Below are positions 35,442 to 48,155 of a stretch of DNA of 64,000 bases, one piece after another. This DNA comes from Helichrysum umbraculigerum (Eukaryota > Streptophyta > Magnoliopsida > Asterales > Asteraceae), in the NCBI GenBank assembly GCA_949592205.1, contig CATIUR010000005.1, positions 29,538,179 to 29,602,178 of the forward strand. The letters run 5' to 3'. The notes beneath the pieces were generated by a model. It did no database searches. It had not been told where the DNA came from and saw only the letters and a program-made list of their open reading frames with translations. Numbering within the stretch: the stretch's first letter is position 1; every line of letters begins with the position of its first letter. The translations under genes and the position numbers were made by a program.

Positions 35442-36044
35442 ATACTTGCCCGTGCATTGGGAGGTAAAGTTGGCCGTGCAGCCTCAGGATGGGATGTAGG
35501 AATCCGGACCATCAACTTCTCATCGTCCACAAAGATCTTGGCTGATCTGAAAATTCCAAACTCACTCTCCTTGTTTAAATGCCATCGTGATGAGGTTCGT
35601 TAATTATATTTTACTTCAGATGATAATGTAAATATAGGAACCAATGTTTTCAAATCAACCAAACAGGTTCAGGAACTCCCGGGCAAGGCAGAGGTTTTGG
35701 CATGGTCAGATAAAACTCGAGTGGAGATGTTCAGGTTCGGTCATCACATAATGGGTGTTCAAGGTCACCCTGAATACACCAAAGATATTCTTCAACTTAT
35801 CATTAAACGTCTCCTCCAACACAATCTTATTGAGGTGTTATGAATGCTGATAGTTACCACATAATCTTGTATACTTTGGGTGCATTTCTTCTTACTAAGC
35901 ACTAACTTTCTTTCGTTTTCTAAAAATATGCAGGAATCATATGCGCTGGAAGCAAGAGTCTACATGGACAAAATTGAGCCTGACAAAGAAGCTTGGAAGG
36001 AGTTACGCATCAATTTTCTCAAGGGTAGACAATGTGGAATGTAA
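35442..36044 (+). pseudogene. Gamma-glutamyl peptidase (class I glutamine amidotransferase-like), 5' half missing
   Basis: Family role: cytosolic peptidases that cut gamma-glutamyl from glutathione conjugates, for example in glucosinolate and camalexin synthesis. Exons 35442-35594, 35667-35834 and 35934-36044 join in frame from ILARALGGKVGRAASGWDVG to the stop. Triad His and Glu are in MGVQGHPEYTKDI. The N-terminal half, with the nucleophile Cys (GxCFGHQ motif), should come from an exon just upstream, but only 210 bp of non-coding DNA separate this exon from the element 2 LTR. No such exon was found between 22 kb and 26.8 kb either. The acceptor CATCACAG is intact. It is read as a truncated gene; a first exon far upstream cannot be excluded. 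Confidence 0.8.
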
Positions 36045-36540
36045 ATCACTGGGTGAGATTCATAGGAATGTAATGTCTCAAACCATTGTTCTAAAATCCT
36101 TGTGATCGGCACTTGGGGTCAGTTGATAAACCGCCTAACAAAGTGATTGTATGTTACAGCACGTCAAATAGTATATTAGTATCAATCGGGAATGTTTCGA
36201 AAGAGTATGGCTACTAGCCCTAAGATAACTAGCTTATTTTATATTGTAACAAATGCAATTCTCCACAGTCAGAACTTAAGAGAAGGTCATAGGAATCAGG
36301 ATGATAAAGAAACATTTTAGCAGGTAAATTAACAGGTACATGATTTAGAAAATACTCTGCTAAAAGCATCCATCCAACAAACAGAGATGATGATATTCAT
36401 CAAGCATCCAAAGTCATTTATTGGCCAAAATATTTAAGTTCATATCTCCCAGATCACAATAAATCATAGGCACTGAAAGCCGAGTACCAACCCACCAATA
36501 CCTAACAAAATGAATCAGTAAGGTGGTGAGAACAGTCTAC
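36045..36540. other. Convergent 3' region between GGP fragment and CHCH gene
   Basis: Probably 3' UTRs of both neighbours; no frame or repeat recognised. Confidence 0.5.
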
Positions 36541-39045
36541 TCAAGCCGAGAGACCTGAGCCCTTCCTGCACTCAGCTAGCATATCCATGTAAAACTGACA
36601 CTTGCTGATGTCGCTTCCAGAGCTGTTGATGCACTGCAAGTGTAACAAAAATAACATCAGCCACCTTTTTCCCGACAATCAAAATCTAAGTGGATGTGCA
36701 CTTGATCAAAATAAGACATTTCCCACATGCTTTATTTTCCTCTTTTTTTTTCATATTCATAAATCATAAATGAATTTCATTAAAATTATTTAATACTGAA
36801 AATAAGAAAAGACACTTCTACCAACGACCTTCGTCTGGGGTATAAAAGTTCAATTGACAAATTAGAAGGATTACACTGTCGACGATGATAGGATTATAAT
36901 TTGCATAAAACAATTAGTAGTTTCAAGCCAACTATCATGACTACCGACATAGCCTTACTGCAGCATATCAATGATAAAGGATCACTATATAAGCAAGCAA
37001 AATTATTATGTTATAAATAATAACATGCACCCTGGTATTGTGAGTTACATGATATAAAAAAGCCTTTGTACAACCCACACCTTCCAGTTTTACTAGCCAG
37101 ATGATTCACAAATGTCATTGCATAGTTCTCAAGCATAATGCTGATGTTTTGTGATGTTGAAAGTAACTTAAAAAAAGATAGAAAAGAAACACATGCATAC
37201 AAAAAAAGAGAGACATACATCTTGGAATGCCTTGGAGTGCATGCCACAAGCATCAGAGTAGGAGCTGTTTCCTGCAGCAGCTTCTGGAGCAGCAGCAGCA
37301 ACAGCTTCATGCTGGATTGTACGGGGACCCATTACAGCATCCACAGCCCGGTGAGCAACAGCACTTCCGGTACCAAACGCCATACCTACCAACAACACAC
37401 AGACATAATAAGAAACAAAGGAAAGGAACGTGTATATCTTTAATCAAAATAACACCACAAGTGTATACATGCAGATATGTTGATATACCTTGAGCTATGG
37501 TTGAACCAATGCCTCCAAGCATTGACCCACCACTGCTATTCTGGACAGGGGCTGGAGGGGGTGCACGGTTGACTGCAAGTGTAAAACTCTAAATGTTAGT
37601 TGAGACATAAGTAGGTGAACAGGCAATCCAAAATTGTACACTGGTACTAACACATAACAAGAACAGATAAGAGCTATAACACATTTACCAGGTGCTGGAG
37701 GGTTGCGTGCTGGAGCACGAGCAGGTGCACGAGCTGACCTTCCTGCAATTTAGGATGTTAGCACAAGACACTCGCATACCATGTGAAATTAAGCACCTCA
37801 CAAATAAAATATAACTCTTATAAAACGTAAAAGGACACAGGAGACATGTAACATGTCATGAATGACGGGAAAAAAAGGAGTTGACTAAATGCATAAGCCA
37901 TGCCAACTAAAAAAGTAACTTAACGTATGCGTAGCAAGAGGTTGAGATTCGAACCCACTGCCGCCTCATTTTATTTCGCCATTATACATAAAAGAGATGT
38001 TGCATAAAATTTTATAGCAAATCCAAACTTTGTTTGCAAGTTTGGATAAATTTCCTCATCTCGTATGATCACTATTCGGTCCACATCACTTTGTATACAA
38101 ATTTATTTTACTTTTCTGTAAAGTACCTATTATGAAGTTACATATACACAGTTTAGAATGGTTATTAGTTAAACTAACTACATCAACTTGCCAACTAGGT
38201 ACATGACCACAAACATATCAACAGCGCTAAATCACTCTAGCAATCCAACAAATTGAAGGCCTATAAGCTATCAAGTTGGTATTTGGGTGGGCTTACTTTA
38301 TCCTAATAAGCTAATTCAGGAGGCCTATTGCTTATTGCTTACAAGCACATAAACTAAACATTAAAAGCTTATTTTGAGCCTTTGAAATCCCCTACTAAAT
38401 AAGCAAATAAGCTTCCAGAATAAGCCCAACCACACACCTCTGGAAAAGCCCCTTTATGGAGCTTATTTGCTTCGTCTACAGTAGGGTGAAATTAAGCTTC
38501 TACTCTCTTAACCAAAAGCTTGGAAAATAAGGGCACCCAAACATGAAACACCTCCCAACTCCATCTTATACTTATTTAAGCCAATAAGCCCGAACTGATA
38601 AGCAGGTTACTTTTATTATTTCTTATCAAAATTGAACAATCTATCTTACGATTACTGTTTCGCCCTTAACATCAACTCAAATACCATGTATAACTGGAAA
38701 CTTACACACATTTACAAGTTACAACGAGAGTGAGTGAGAGAGAGAGAGAGAGGCGTCTATGTTACAGAAATGAAAACCTAATATCTCAAAAATTATATAA
38801 TATCGTTTTCAAAACTATTACACATAGCAAAGTTACAGGTAAATCTCGAACAAATCTGTCAATTACACACAATCACAACTAAAAAAACCCCTAGAAATGG
38901 AAGTCACGTAGATCGGTGATTTACAAATTACAAATAAATCGAAAATAATCAAATCGTCATATGAATGAAAAGATGAAATGAAATGAAATATATGAATAGT
39001 CGTGATTGTTTGATGAAACTTACCACCGGAGCTTCTGCGAGGCAT
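36541..39045 (-). CDS. Twin CX9C (CHCHD2/MIX17-like) mitochondrial protein, 139 aa
   Basis: Exons on the minus strand: 39024-39045, 37689-37742, 37489-37572, 37219-37385, 36541-36633, together 139 residues plus stop. The start MPRRSSGGRSARAPARAP is basic and Ala/Pro-rich like a mitochondrial presequence. The middle GGIGSTIAQGMAFGTGSAVA is the glycine-rich hydrophobic helix of the CHCHD2/CHCHD10/MIX17 family. The end has two CX9C motifs, CGMHSKAFQDC (split by the last intron) and CQFYMDMLAEC. Such proteins are oxidised by the Mia40 relay in the intermembrane space and in plants respond to stress. Introns 1 and 4 are long; intron 1 holds MITE-like repeats. Confidence 0.93.
38270..38560. mobile_element. 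MITE-like AAGCTTATTTGC repeat in CHCH intron 1
   Basis: Inverted and repeated AATAAGC/GCTTATT words and a TTTGGGTGGG start with a GGGCACCCAAAC end. It resembles 52750-52953. Boundaries are approximate. Confidence 0.4.
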
Positions 39046-40814
39046 GGTGATTTGAGGCGGCGAAAGCTAGAGAGAGAAAAATGAGATATAAACAGATTAG
39101 AGATGAAAATAGGATTACGAGTAACCCTCGTACCCTGTGGTTTGCGTTTTTATATGGAAAGGTCTCTTCTTATGGTTGTACCGTGTGCCTATGAAGTTGT
39201 ACCCTGTGATTGAATTGGGCAACACGATATTGTGTGTTCTTCTGGAAGCCTCTTTTATTTTTATTATTTCACATTATTATTTTATTTTATTTTATTTTTT
39301 CCTTCAACGAAACGGATATAAGGTTAATGAAGAATATGCTTTGTCGTTTAAAGTTTAAACTCGAGTGGTAATGGTAAAATGGTAAAATGTGTTTCCTTGA
39401 AGACCATGAATTCACCATTATACACCTCTTTAAGAGGTAAATACCCCAAACTCAAACCAACATGTTAAAGAGAAAACTTATCACCGATATAAACAATTAT
39501 TCCACGAATATATATCTCCACTCATGTATCTCAACCTAGAGCCTAGTGATTAAAACGTCACCTCGATACCACTATACTAATAATCATTTGATTTCCACAT
39601 TCAGATGTTGCTAATGTATGAAGGAGCTAACATTTTAATGACTTATAACTAGTGGGTTAATTTTTTCTAACAACAAACTTTTATCAAACGAACGTCTCAA
39701 TCGAAAAAAAAAGAGGGAATATACAAAAGAGGAGGATCTCGAGCATAGAGCCACCACAAAAAAAAAAAATGAAAAGACTCAATTGGATTGCGAATCCATT
39801 AAATCCCAACTGCCACCATGACCGCACCCCCTGTTTAAAAGCCACATGAAAGAAGTAGATTAAATGTGAGAGAAAATGTCTTGGCCAAAAATCTTGTCTT
39901 TATCCCCGGAACTAGCATGAACAATACCGTTTCTCCACTTCCAGATGCACTAGCGGATCATTATCATTTGGTGATAATTTGTGCATATTTTGAACAAAAT
40001 TCGCATTGCCATATACTGATTTTTACTCATCAATCACATCATGTGTAATAATTTATTAGTGGTGTATTACTGAATCTTCTATGTAAAAATCACCATTATG
40101 TAATTAAGTCAAGTCAACTCATGAGTTATTTGATACAAGCTCTAAAAGTATATGCAAATAATCGAGTAAAGCTAGAGTTACTCAAGTATAATCCCGAGCG
40201 GAGGCTCAATATTAAACTAATTGACGTGTATACACGGTGACTCACGAGCCTTATACTCTTTTATATCCTTTGTGTTTATGCACATAATTCATGAGTAGAG
40301 TTTCAACTTGTCGATAGCAATGATAATTGAATCGAGTTCAATCAAGTCGTGCTCCTTATAATACTTCATCTTATTTGAACTTGAAATTAAAAGGTGGTTC
40401 ACACAATTCACAAACCTCACATTATCACATACTTCACATTTTAACAGGAGATTGTGTTGACACACCTAAAAATATCTTCTTCCCCAAGTCTATCTAATAA
40501 CTAATAACCCTCTTAAAAGTAAAATTAAATTTTTAATCCCTAAAAAATGGAGAATATTTCATTCCAACCACATGACAGATAATTCTGGTACACGCTAACA
40601 CCATACTTCGACTATAAAACCTTCTAACCCCTCTAAAATCGAATAACTATCACTTTCTACCCTTGTGCTTGGGCGGTACGAGAATCTCCCCCAATCTTCC
40701 TTTTTATTTCAATTTTTAAAAACCATTTGAAACACAAAACTACTTTCTCTCCACCTTCATCATATATCTAGGGTTTCACCCTCTGTAATCGATCTCACCT
40801 CAATATCCACATCA
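39046..40814. other. Divergent promoter region of the CHCH and DRP3 genes
   Basis: About 1.7 kb without a credible frame. The first 100 bp are the 5' UTR of the CHCH gene. The last 200 bp are the DRP3 leader. The middle is AT-rich with no repeat recognised. Confidence 0.6.
40613..40619 (+). promoter_or_regulatory. Likely TATA box of DRP3
   Basis: TATAAAA about 200 bp before the ATG, followed by a CT-rich leader containing CTAGGGTTTC. Confidence 0.45.
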
Positions 40815-41943
40815 ATGGCGGACGAACCGGTCATTCCGTCGTCACCACACCAGCAACCACCGTCACCGTCATCCTCCTCCAACGCCGCGCCGTTAGGTCA
40901 CAACGTGATCCCGATCGTCAACAAACTACAAGACATTTTTGCTCAATTAGGAAGCTCATCTACAATCGAGTTACCTCAGGTCGCCGTTGTCGGTAGTCAG
41001 AGCAGCGGTAAGTCTAGTGTGCTTGAAGCTCTCGTCGGCCGTGACTTCTTACCGCGAGGATCCGATATCTGTACTCGTAGACCGCTTGTTCTTCAGCTTA
41101 TTCAAACTAAACGGAAACCGGACGGTACGGAGGAAGAGTATGGTGAGTTCTTACATGTGCCGGGGAAGAGGTTCTACAGTTTCAATGAAATCCGTAATGA
41201 AATTCAGGTATTTCATTTTCAAAAAGAGATTCGTTACTTTTTGCTATATACAGTATTATTTTGATTTTGTAATAATTGGACTCTACTACTTGTTTTGACC
41301 TAGAATTTGTATATTATACATCTAGGATTTAAAATATTTGGTAATGGATTTTATCTATGTAGAGACCTTTGAACTATATACCTGATGCCACCTGCTGTAT
41401 GTATTGTACCTGAGATGCAAGTTCGGAGTGCAGAGATATAGAAGTGTTTTACCGGCAATTGCTTGTGAATTCAGGCAGCATGGGTGTTTTAAGAGAATTA
41501 ATTAATGATCTATAACCTCTCATGTTCATGTAATTTTTTTTTCTGATAAATGGCTGACCGTATCAATGTAGTCTTATTAGTTGCATGTGTCTCCATGCCA
41601 GTTTGTAGTGGCACTGATACATATAGAAAGTATCTGCATTTTACATTGATGAGGTGGGAGTGTATCATTGTATGTAGTCATATTCTGCCTCAGCTATGTG
41701 CTCAGGTTCAGAGTTAGATGAGAGTGATTTTTGCATTATTAAAGATGCGATATCCGAGCAGATCTTTAATTTCATAGTTAAGCATCTACCAGCTGTATTA
41801 TTAGCTTCACATTCTATTTATGCCACATTTACTAGTAGCTTGACAGTTGGGACGGTCTAAAACTGAAGCGAGCTTTTAACAACTATGGCAGTTGGGACAT
41901 GCTAAAACTGAGAAGCCACCAAACAGAAAACCAAGAAATAATA

Positions 41944-42010
<67 letters not shown>

Positions 42011-42575
42011 GCATGATCCAGAGGGAAGTCCATTTTTTGAGGGAAGGGAGAAGCGTTAGTACGCATCAGGAAGCATATTACCTTCACCTATACTAGTCTC
42101 GAAAAAAGCAAACTGAAATTTTAGAAATGTTAATCAGAATCGATGTTATAAATGTTAAGCTTCCTTGATAAATTTTTTCTTCAAGTTATAGTATCGATTT
42201 ATGAATATTTGATCCAAATCCGTTAAGATGCATCGCGGTGCATATTAGTTAATCTGCATTGTGATGCATCTTAACAATAAAAATATTTTTCAAATAATGT
42301 GAAGTTTTATGATGCATCGCGATGCATCTTAGTTAATATGCATCACACTGCATCTTAACAATTAATTAAATAAATATTCATCAATTAATGTTATGACTTA
42401 AAAATGAAATTCATTCGTTAAAATATTCTTTATAGCATCGATTTTGATTACTATTTACCGATAAAAATAATTTTTTGTTGACGTTTTGATTGATAATTGT
42501 AATATGCTTCCTGATGCGTACTGACGCTTCCCCCCTTCCCCCCAAAAAGACACTTCCCTCTTGATCACTACCCTA

Positions 42576-42625
<50 letters not shown>

Positions 42626-45600
42626 TATATATATTTTCATTTTTACAGTTTGAAGTTTCACAAAGCAGTTGCTCACTTGCTCCCTTATCTGTCTTTGCTG
42701 TTGCTTTACAGACTAATTCAATTATGATATTCTGGATACCGAAGCCTGTGAAAAATGAGAACTTCACTGACTTGTTAGTTGCTTGCATTTAAACTGTAGG
42801 CTGAGACAGATAGGGAAGCTGGGGGAAACAAGGGTGTGTCTGACAAGCAGATCCGTTTAAAGATTTTTTCACCTAATGTACTTGACATCACCCTAGTGGA
42901 TTTACCAGGTATAACCAAGGTTCCTGTTGGTGACCAGCCGACTGACATTGAAGCACGTATTAGGACGATGATAATGTCATACATTAAACTTCCCAGCTGT
43001 TTAATACTAGCTGTCACACCAGCAAATTCTGACCTTGCCAATTCAGATGCACTTCAAATTGCTGGAAATGCAGATCCTGATGGTAGGCACACTGATGTCA
43101 TTTATCATTATGATGATTGTTTGTCGGTTAAGTTTCTCTCTTTGACATGAATTATTGTACTGTCAGGTTACCGAACAATTGGTGTTATTACAAAGGTACA
43201 ACATACATGAGCTCATAGTTCTGTTTTATAATTTCTTCTTCATTGGGTGTGGTTCATTTCTGACTTCTGTTATCGTTTTCGGTGCTTTAGTTGGATATTA
43301 TGGACAGAGGTACAGATGCTCGCAATTTTTTGCTTGGGAAAGTGATTCCCCTTCGACTTGGCTACATTGGTGTTGTAAATCGTAGTCAAGAGGTAATATT
43401 TTTGTTTCCTGATCTCTAACACTGGAATTGGAAGTTGCTTATTCTATTTCCTAATCAGTTGTAGCTTTTTATGTTTATTAGGTTCTAGTTTGATAGAAGC
43501 TGTCTACTCGTTATACCATTTTATGGTAGTTTTTTCTAACACTGTGATCTCACGTTAGTTGGCATTTTTTTTTTCTGGAACAGGACATTATGTTCAACCG
43601 AACTATTAAAGATGCACTAGTAGCCGAGGAGAAATTTTTTCGCAGTCGTCCGGTATGACAACAATTATTCAATTATTCTTCATATTTGACAAATGCATCT
43701 AACATGCTTTCCCTGCTGCTGTAACTAATTCTCATAATGTATTAATGTGTAGGTGTATAATGAGCTTGCAGACCGTTGTGGTGTGCCACAGCTGGCAAAA
43801 AAGTTAAACCAGGTAAGTTTGAGCTATGTTGGAGTTGGGAATTTTTGCAATTTGTTTTGGAGCATTAAACCTCTTATTAAATTATGTCTTCCTTTTCAGA
43901 TATTGGTGCAACACATCAAAACAGTGCTACCAGGGTTGAAAACACGTATTAGTGCTGCTTTAGTTAATGTAGCAAAAGAACATGCTAGTTATGGAGAGAT
44001 TACAGAGTCGAAGGTATTTAATCTGCTTATTAAACCTATCATCTAGTCAAAGGCTGAAAGTTGTCTTTGCTGATTGACCGATCATATGTTTAGTGACATT
44101 ATTACTAGCTATGTGTTCATATCGTCTAATTATTAACACATCTGGCATTAACAAGCTATCCTAAAGATGTGTCTACATCCATGTTTTTGATATTTTACTG
44201 GATAGTCTGAACATCACCCCATAAAGTACAATAATGTTGAACGAACACTACAAGTGGAAGTTTCTTGTTATATGTATCATGAATTGTTGGTTCTGCATTG
44301 TGCTTTTTCATTACTGTGGATTGTTGGTTCTGCATTTTTTTTATTTTTTTTTATTACTGTGTATACAAAATGCAGATCGTATATTGATTCTGCATTTCCG
44401 TTTATAACAATCACGCATTCCTCTTAATGATTTACAGGCTGGCATGGGGGCTCTTCTTTTAAATATACTTTCAAAGTATTCAGAAGGTGATACATGTTTT
44501 CTAGTTTTTTTACATGTATATGTATATGCTTTTGATTTGGGATCTCATATACGATCTTCTTGATTCTTTTGAACAGCCTTTTCTTCAATGATCGAAGGGA
44601 AGAATGAAGAGATGTCAACGTCTGAATTGTCTGGTGGAGCAAGAATACACTATATTTTCCAGTCAATATTTGTGAAGAGTTTGGAGGTGCGTCTATAGTT
44701 AAGTTTATCGATAAATCTATATGTCCATTAGGCATTGGAGGTCTTTTTGCAAGTCAAATTGTCTATTAAGGCATAATACCTCTAGTTTTCTAAGAACATA
44801 TATAATCATAAATGAAATCTGATTCTTTTTCAAACCTTATTTCATGTTGCAAATCTTATATCTTTTGAGTTACTGCTGCAGGAGGTTGATCCTTGTGAGG
44901 ACTTGACTGATGATGACATTCGAACTGCCATACAGAACGCAACTGGCCCTAGATCTGCATTATTTGTGCCTGAAGTAGGTCTTACTCTATATACTTGTGT
45001 AGCATCTTTTATGACTTGATATTTTGCTTTGAACTGCTTACAATTTGGTTTTTTAACATTTGTATCAGGTTCCATTTGAAGTCCTTATTAGAAGACAAAT
45101 TGCTCGTTTGCTAGATCCAAGCCTTCAGTGCGCAAGGTTTATTTATGATGAGTTGATAAAGGTAAAGCTTCATTAAATTTCATCTGCTCAATAATACATG
45201 CTACAAATCTGCAATGCGATAATGAGTGATTTGTTTCTATTTTAGATGAGCCATCGGTGCATGGTCAATGAGTTACAGAGGTTTCCTGTACTCAGGAAGA
45301 GAATGGATGATGTTATTGGGAATTTCTTACGAGACGGTCTTCAACCTTCAGAGACTATGATTGGGCATATCGTTGAAATGGAGGTATACAAGACCCATTT
45401 AATGATGCATGCATGCATGCATGTTCATTATTTTCGTTGCAGTGTTGGTCTAGTCTTTAGATGAACTTTTCTTCTCGGGAGAGTTATAGTTTCTAGATAA
45501 TATAAAAACTATTAACTGCGAATATTATTAGGAAAAAACATGAGTACAAGTTCACTGGAAAATATCTATAAAGAGGTAAAATTACTAGTTGCTTTAAGGC

Positions 45601-48155
45601 TCATCCTTATGCTCTATGGTGTTTTTCCTTTTCTTTCAGATGGACTACATAAACACTTCCCACCCAAATTTTGTTGGTGGGAGTAAAGCAGTAGAGTTGG
45701 CGATGCAGCAAGTTAAATCTTCTAGGGTAGCAACAATATCAAGGCAGAAGGTAGACTTATAATCTGATGGGGGTGCAAGTTCTGTAGTTTTTAATCTTTC
45801 CTTACCTTCTTTTGATTGGTTAATAGGATGGTGTGGATCCTGATAAAGCTCCACAGTCTGAGAAGGGGATCAAGTCACGAGCAATTCTTCCCCGGCTTCC
45901 CAATGGAATTGTCACAGAACAGGTTCATTCTGTGTAGTGCTCATTGGAATAGCATCTGCAACATTATATAAGTCTTTGAAAAGTAGGTGCTTTTGGGTAA
46001 TTGTGTAACTAACATTTCTGTTTACTTCATCTTCTACAGCATAATCAACCTGGGTCTCGGGCAATTGGTGATGTTGAAAAGCCAACTGCGGGTAAGCGTA
46101 TGCTTTGAATAAAAGAAATAAGCTGACATTTTCACTCCCTGACATTTGTTGATTTTTTTGCCCTTCCACTCTTGCTATTATTTGATATTACTTGCATAAA
46201 TAGTTGTGATATATTGATGATTATAGTTTTCCAGGAAGCACAAGTTGGGGAATCTCATCGATTTTTGGTGGGTCAGATAGTCGCTCTTCTGTCAAAGAAA
46301 ATCCTGCAAACAAGCTGTTTAATGAACCAGTTCAGGCAATGGATCATTCATTCTCTATGATCCATCTGAGGGAGGTAAAAATGCTATTGGCTTAAAAATG
46401 TACGGAAGACATATATTTAGTAGAATAAATATGCTTATACCTTTTGATTTTCAATTCAGCCCCCAACAGTTTTGAGGCCCTCTGATGCTCATTCAGATCA
46501 GGAGGCTGTTGAAATTCATGTTACAAAGTTATTGTTAAGATCATATTATGACATCGTCAGAAAGAACATTGAAGACTCTGTGCCTAAGGCAATTATGCAC
46601 TTTCTGGTAATTCCCTCTATGGCTCTATGCACATTCTTCTTTATATATGTTATCTCCTAACCATTACAATCTGTTGGTGAGATTGATTTTTACCAAGTAC
46701 TTTTCAGTTTTGGCTTGTTAAAGGGCACCTTCTCATCTAGGACTTTTGTTGTACTAGCACACTACATAATTGTCCCTTTCTTGGTGGTAGTGCATGGTTA
46801 AGCTTTTAGTGGGCTTTTTTTTTTAAACAAAAGAGAGTCATCTATTGATTTGCAGTTATGATAGCTATTAACTGGTCATAGAAAGTTGGGATATAGTTTG
46901 TGTCAAGATATTAATAAGAATAGTGAATGAATCATGGTCATTTTGGACATCTTGAATCTAATGCTCTCATACGGAAGGAATAGATAGTGTTGTATATAAT
47001 GTACTCCCTCCGTTCCTAATCTATTGTCCAGTATTCCTTTTTGGCCTGTACCAAATTAATTGTCCACTTCCATAAATAGATAAGAATAATGAGATAAAGT
47101 TCTTTTTTACCCCTAAGGTATATATGTAAGACAAAAAAGTAGGTAAAAGGTAGAGGGTAAAACTGTCATCTTACCAAAAAGTAAGAGAGATGATTATATT
47201 TTCTTAAACTGCGTGTTTTTTGTCTGGGGACAATAAAATTGGGACGGAGGGAGTATATAGCAAGGATTGCCACGTTGCTGGTAAAGTCTATAAGATATAT
47301 TTTATATTGTGGGTATAAATAGATTTTAACATGCTATGATATTTTTCTATATATGACCACCTGATTATCTATATCTTTTGATCCATTTTCAGGTGAACCA
47401 TACCAAAAGAGAGCTGCACAATGTCTTCATTAAGAAGTTGTACAGGTAAGAAAGGTGTGAAAAATGCTTTCTTGAACGCAATTGTTATTTCAATATCTGA
47501 CTTGTGCTTATTCACATGATATGTCCAGGGACGATTTGTTTGAGCAAATGTTACAAGAACCGGATGAAGTAGCTACAAAGAGAAAACGTACCCGCGATAT
47601 GCTACGTGTTCTTCAGCAAGCTTTTCGGGTAAGTTCTGCCACTTGCAATCATATTTAGCACATTAACAATTTATGAAGTTCAAAAGTGGGTTAAATAGTT
47701 TGTTTGCGTGAGCGCATCCGGGTCCGTGTTGACCGCTCCTTGATAATTACCCGTTTTGACCCAAACCAGTTGTAATCGACCCTCCAATTTTGCTACTGTT
47801 ACTTAGACTGTTCGGCCTGCATGGATCATGTAGTATATTTGTGCTGAAAGGCTTGTTTACAGACCAAGTTAATTTTGGAATAAAAATATTACCAGCTCTC
47901 TTTCAGTTGTCTATCTTTGTTTTTTTATTATAGACATTGGATGAACTACCACTGGAGGCAGAAACTGTGGAGCGGGGTTACAGCTTGACAAATAATGATA
48001 CAACGGGTCTCCCAAAGATTCACGGGCTTCCCACATCATCTTTCTACTCTTCAAGTGGCGGTTCAGCTGATTCATACGCGGCTTCTCCAAAGAACCAAAG
48101 GTCACGGAAATCTTCTCATTCAGGAGAGTTGCAGTCACCATTTATGGCAATGTAG
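40815..48155 (+). CDS. DRP3: Dynamin-related protein 3 (DRP3), 20 exons, 817 aa
   Basis: Large GTPase that constricts mitochondria and peroxisomes during division. Exons: 40815-41207, 42800-43082, 43167-43195, 43291-43392, 43584-43652, 43753-43812, 43900-44013, 44438-44486, 44577-44686, 44882-44974, 45069-45161, 45246-45383, 45640-45750, 45827-45922, 46040-46091, 46235-46374, 46460-46606, 47393-47445, 47529-47628, 47934-48155; they sum to 818 codons. P-loop GSQSSGKSS at residues 60-68, switch motif DLPGITKVPVGDQP, and TKLD joined across the third intron. The middle stalk contains IEGKNEEMSTSELSGGARI. The GTPase effector domain follows EPPTVLRPSDAHSDQEAVE. There is no PH domain; a Ser/Pro-rich N-terminus and tail are typical of DRP3A/3B. 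The ATG is the first in frame after the leader. Length is near the Arabidopsis forms (about 780-810). Confidence 0.97.
41947..42007. repeat. (AT)n microsatellite in DRP3 intron 1
   Basis: About 30 AT units directly left of a MITE. Confidence 0.95.
42003..42576. mobile_element. MITE in DRP3 intron 1 with ~80-bp inverted ends
   Basis: The left end AGTGGCATGATCCAGAGGGAAG and the right end CTTCCCTCTTGATCACTA are inverted copies. Pairing continues through AAGCGT(T/C)AGTACGCATCAG and GAAGCATATTA. Each end lies in an AT microsatellite, the apparent target. The centre has two blocks of GATGCATCGCGATGCATCTT-like palindromes (about 42228-42276, 42310-42358). Confidence 0.75.
42575..42635. repeat. (AT)n microsatellite right of the MITE
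   Basis: TA repeat broken by one CACACA patch. Confidence 0.9.
47004..47253. mobile_element. Stowaway MITE in DRP3 intron 17
   Basis: Starts CTCCCTCCGTTCC and ends GGGACGGAGGGAG between TA duplications, the classic Stowaway terminal repeat. 250 bp. Confidence 0.95.

Noticed and set aside
37915..37985. Possible SINE or tRNA gene (GATTCGAACCC word) in CHCH intron 1
   Set aside because: Only a B-box-like word is present; no A box, tail or target duplication.
39137..39358. 73-codon frame upstream of the CHCH gene
   Set aside because: Hydrophobic, T-rich, no similarity and in a promoter region.
41899..42788. Frames with YIYIYI runs in DRP3 intron 1
   Set aside because: Translation of the AT microsatellites.
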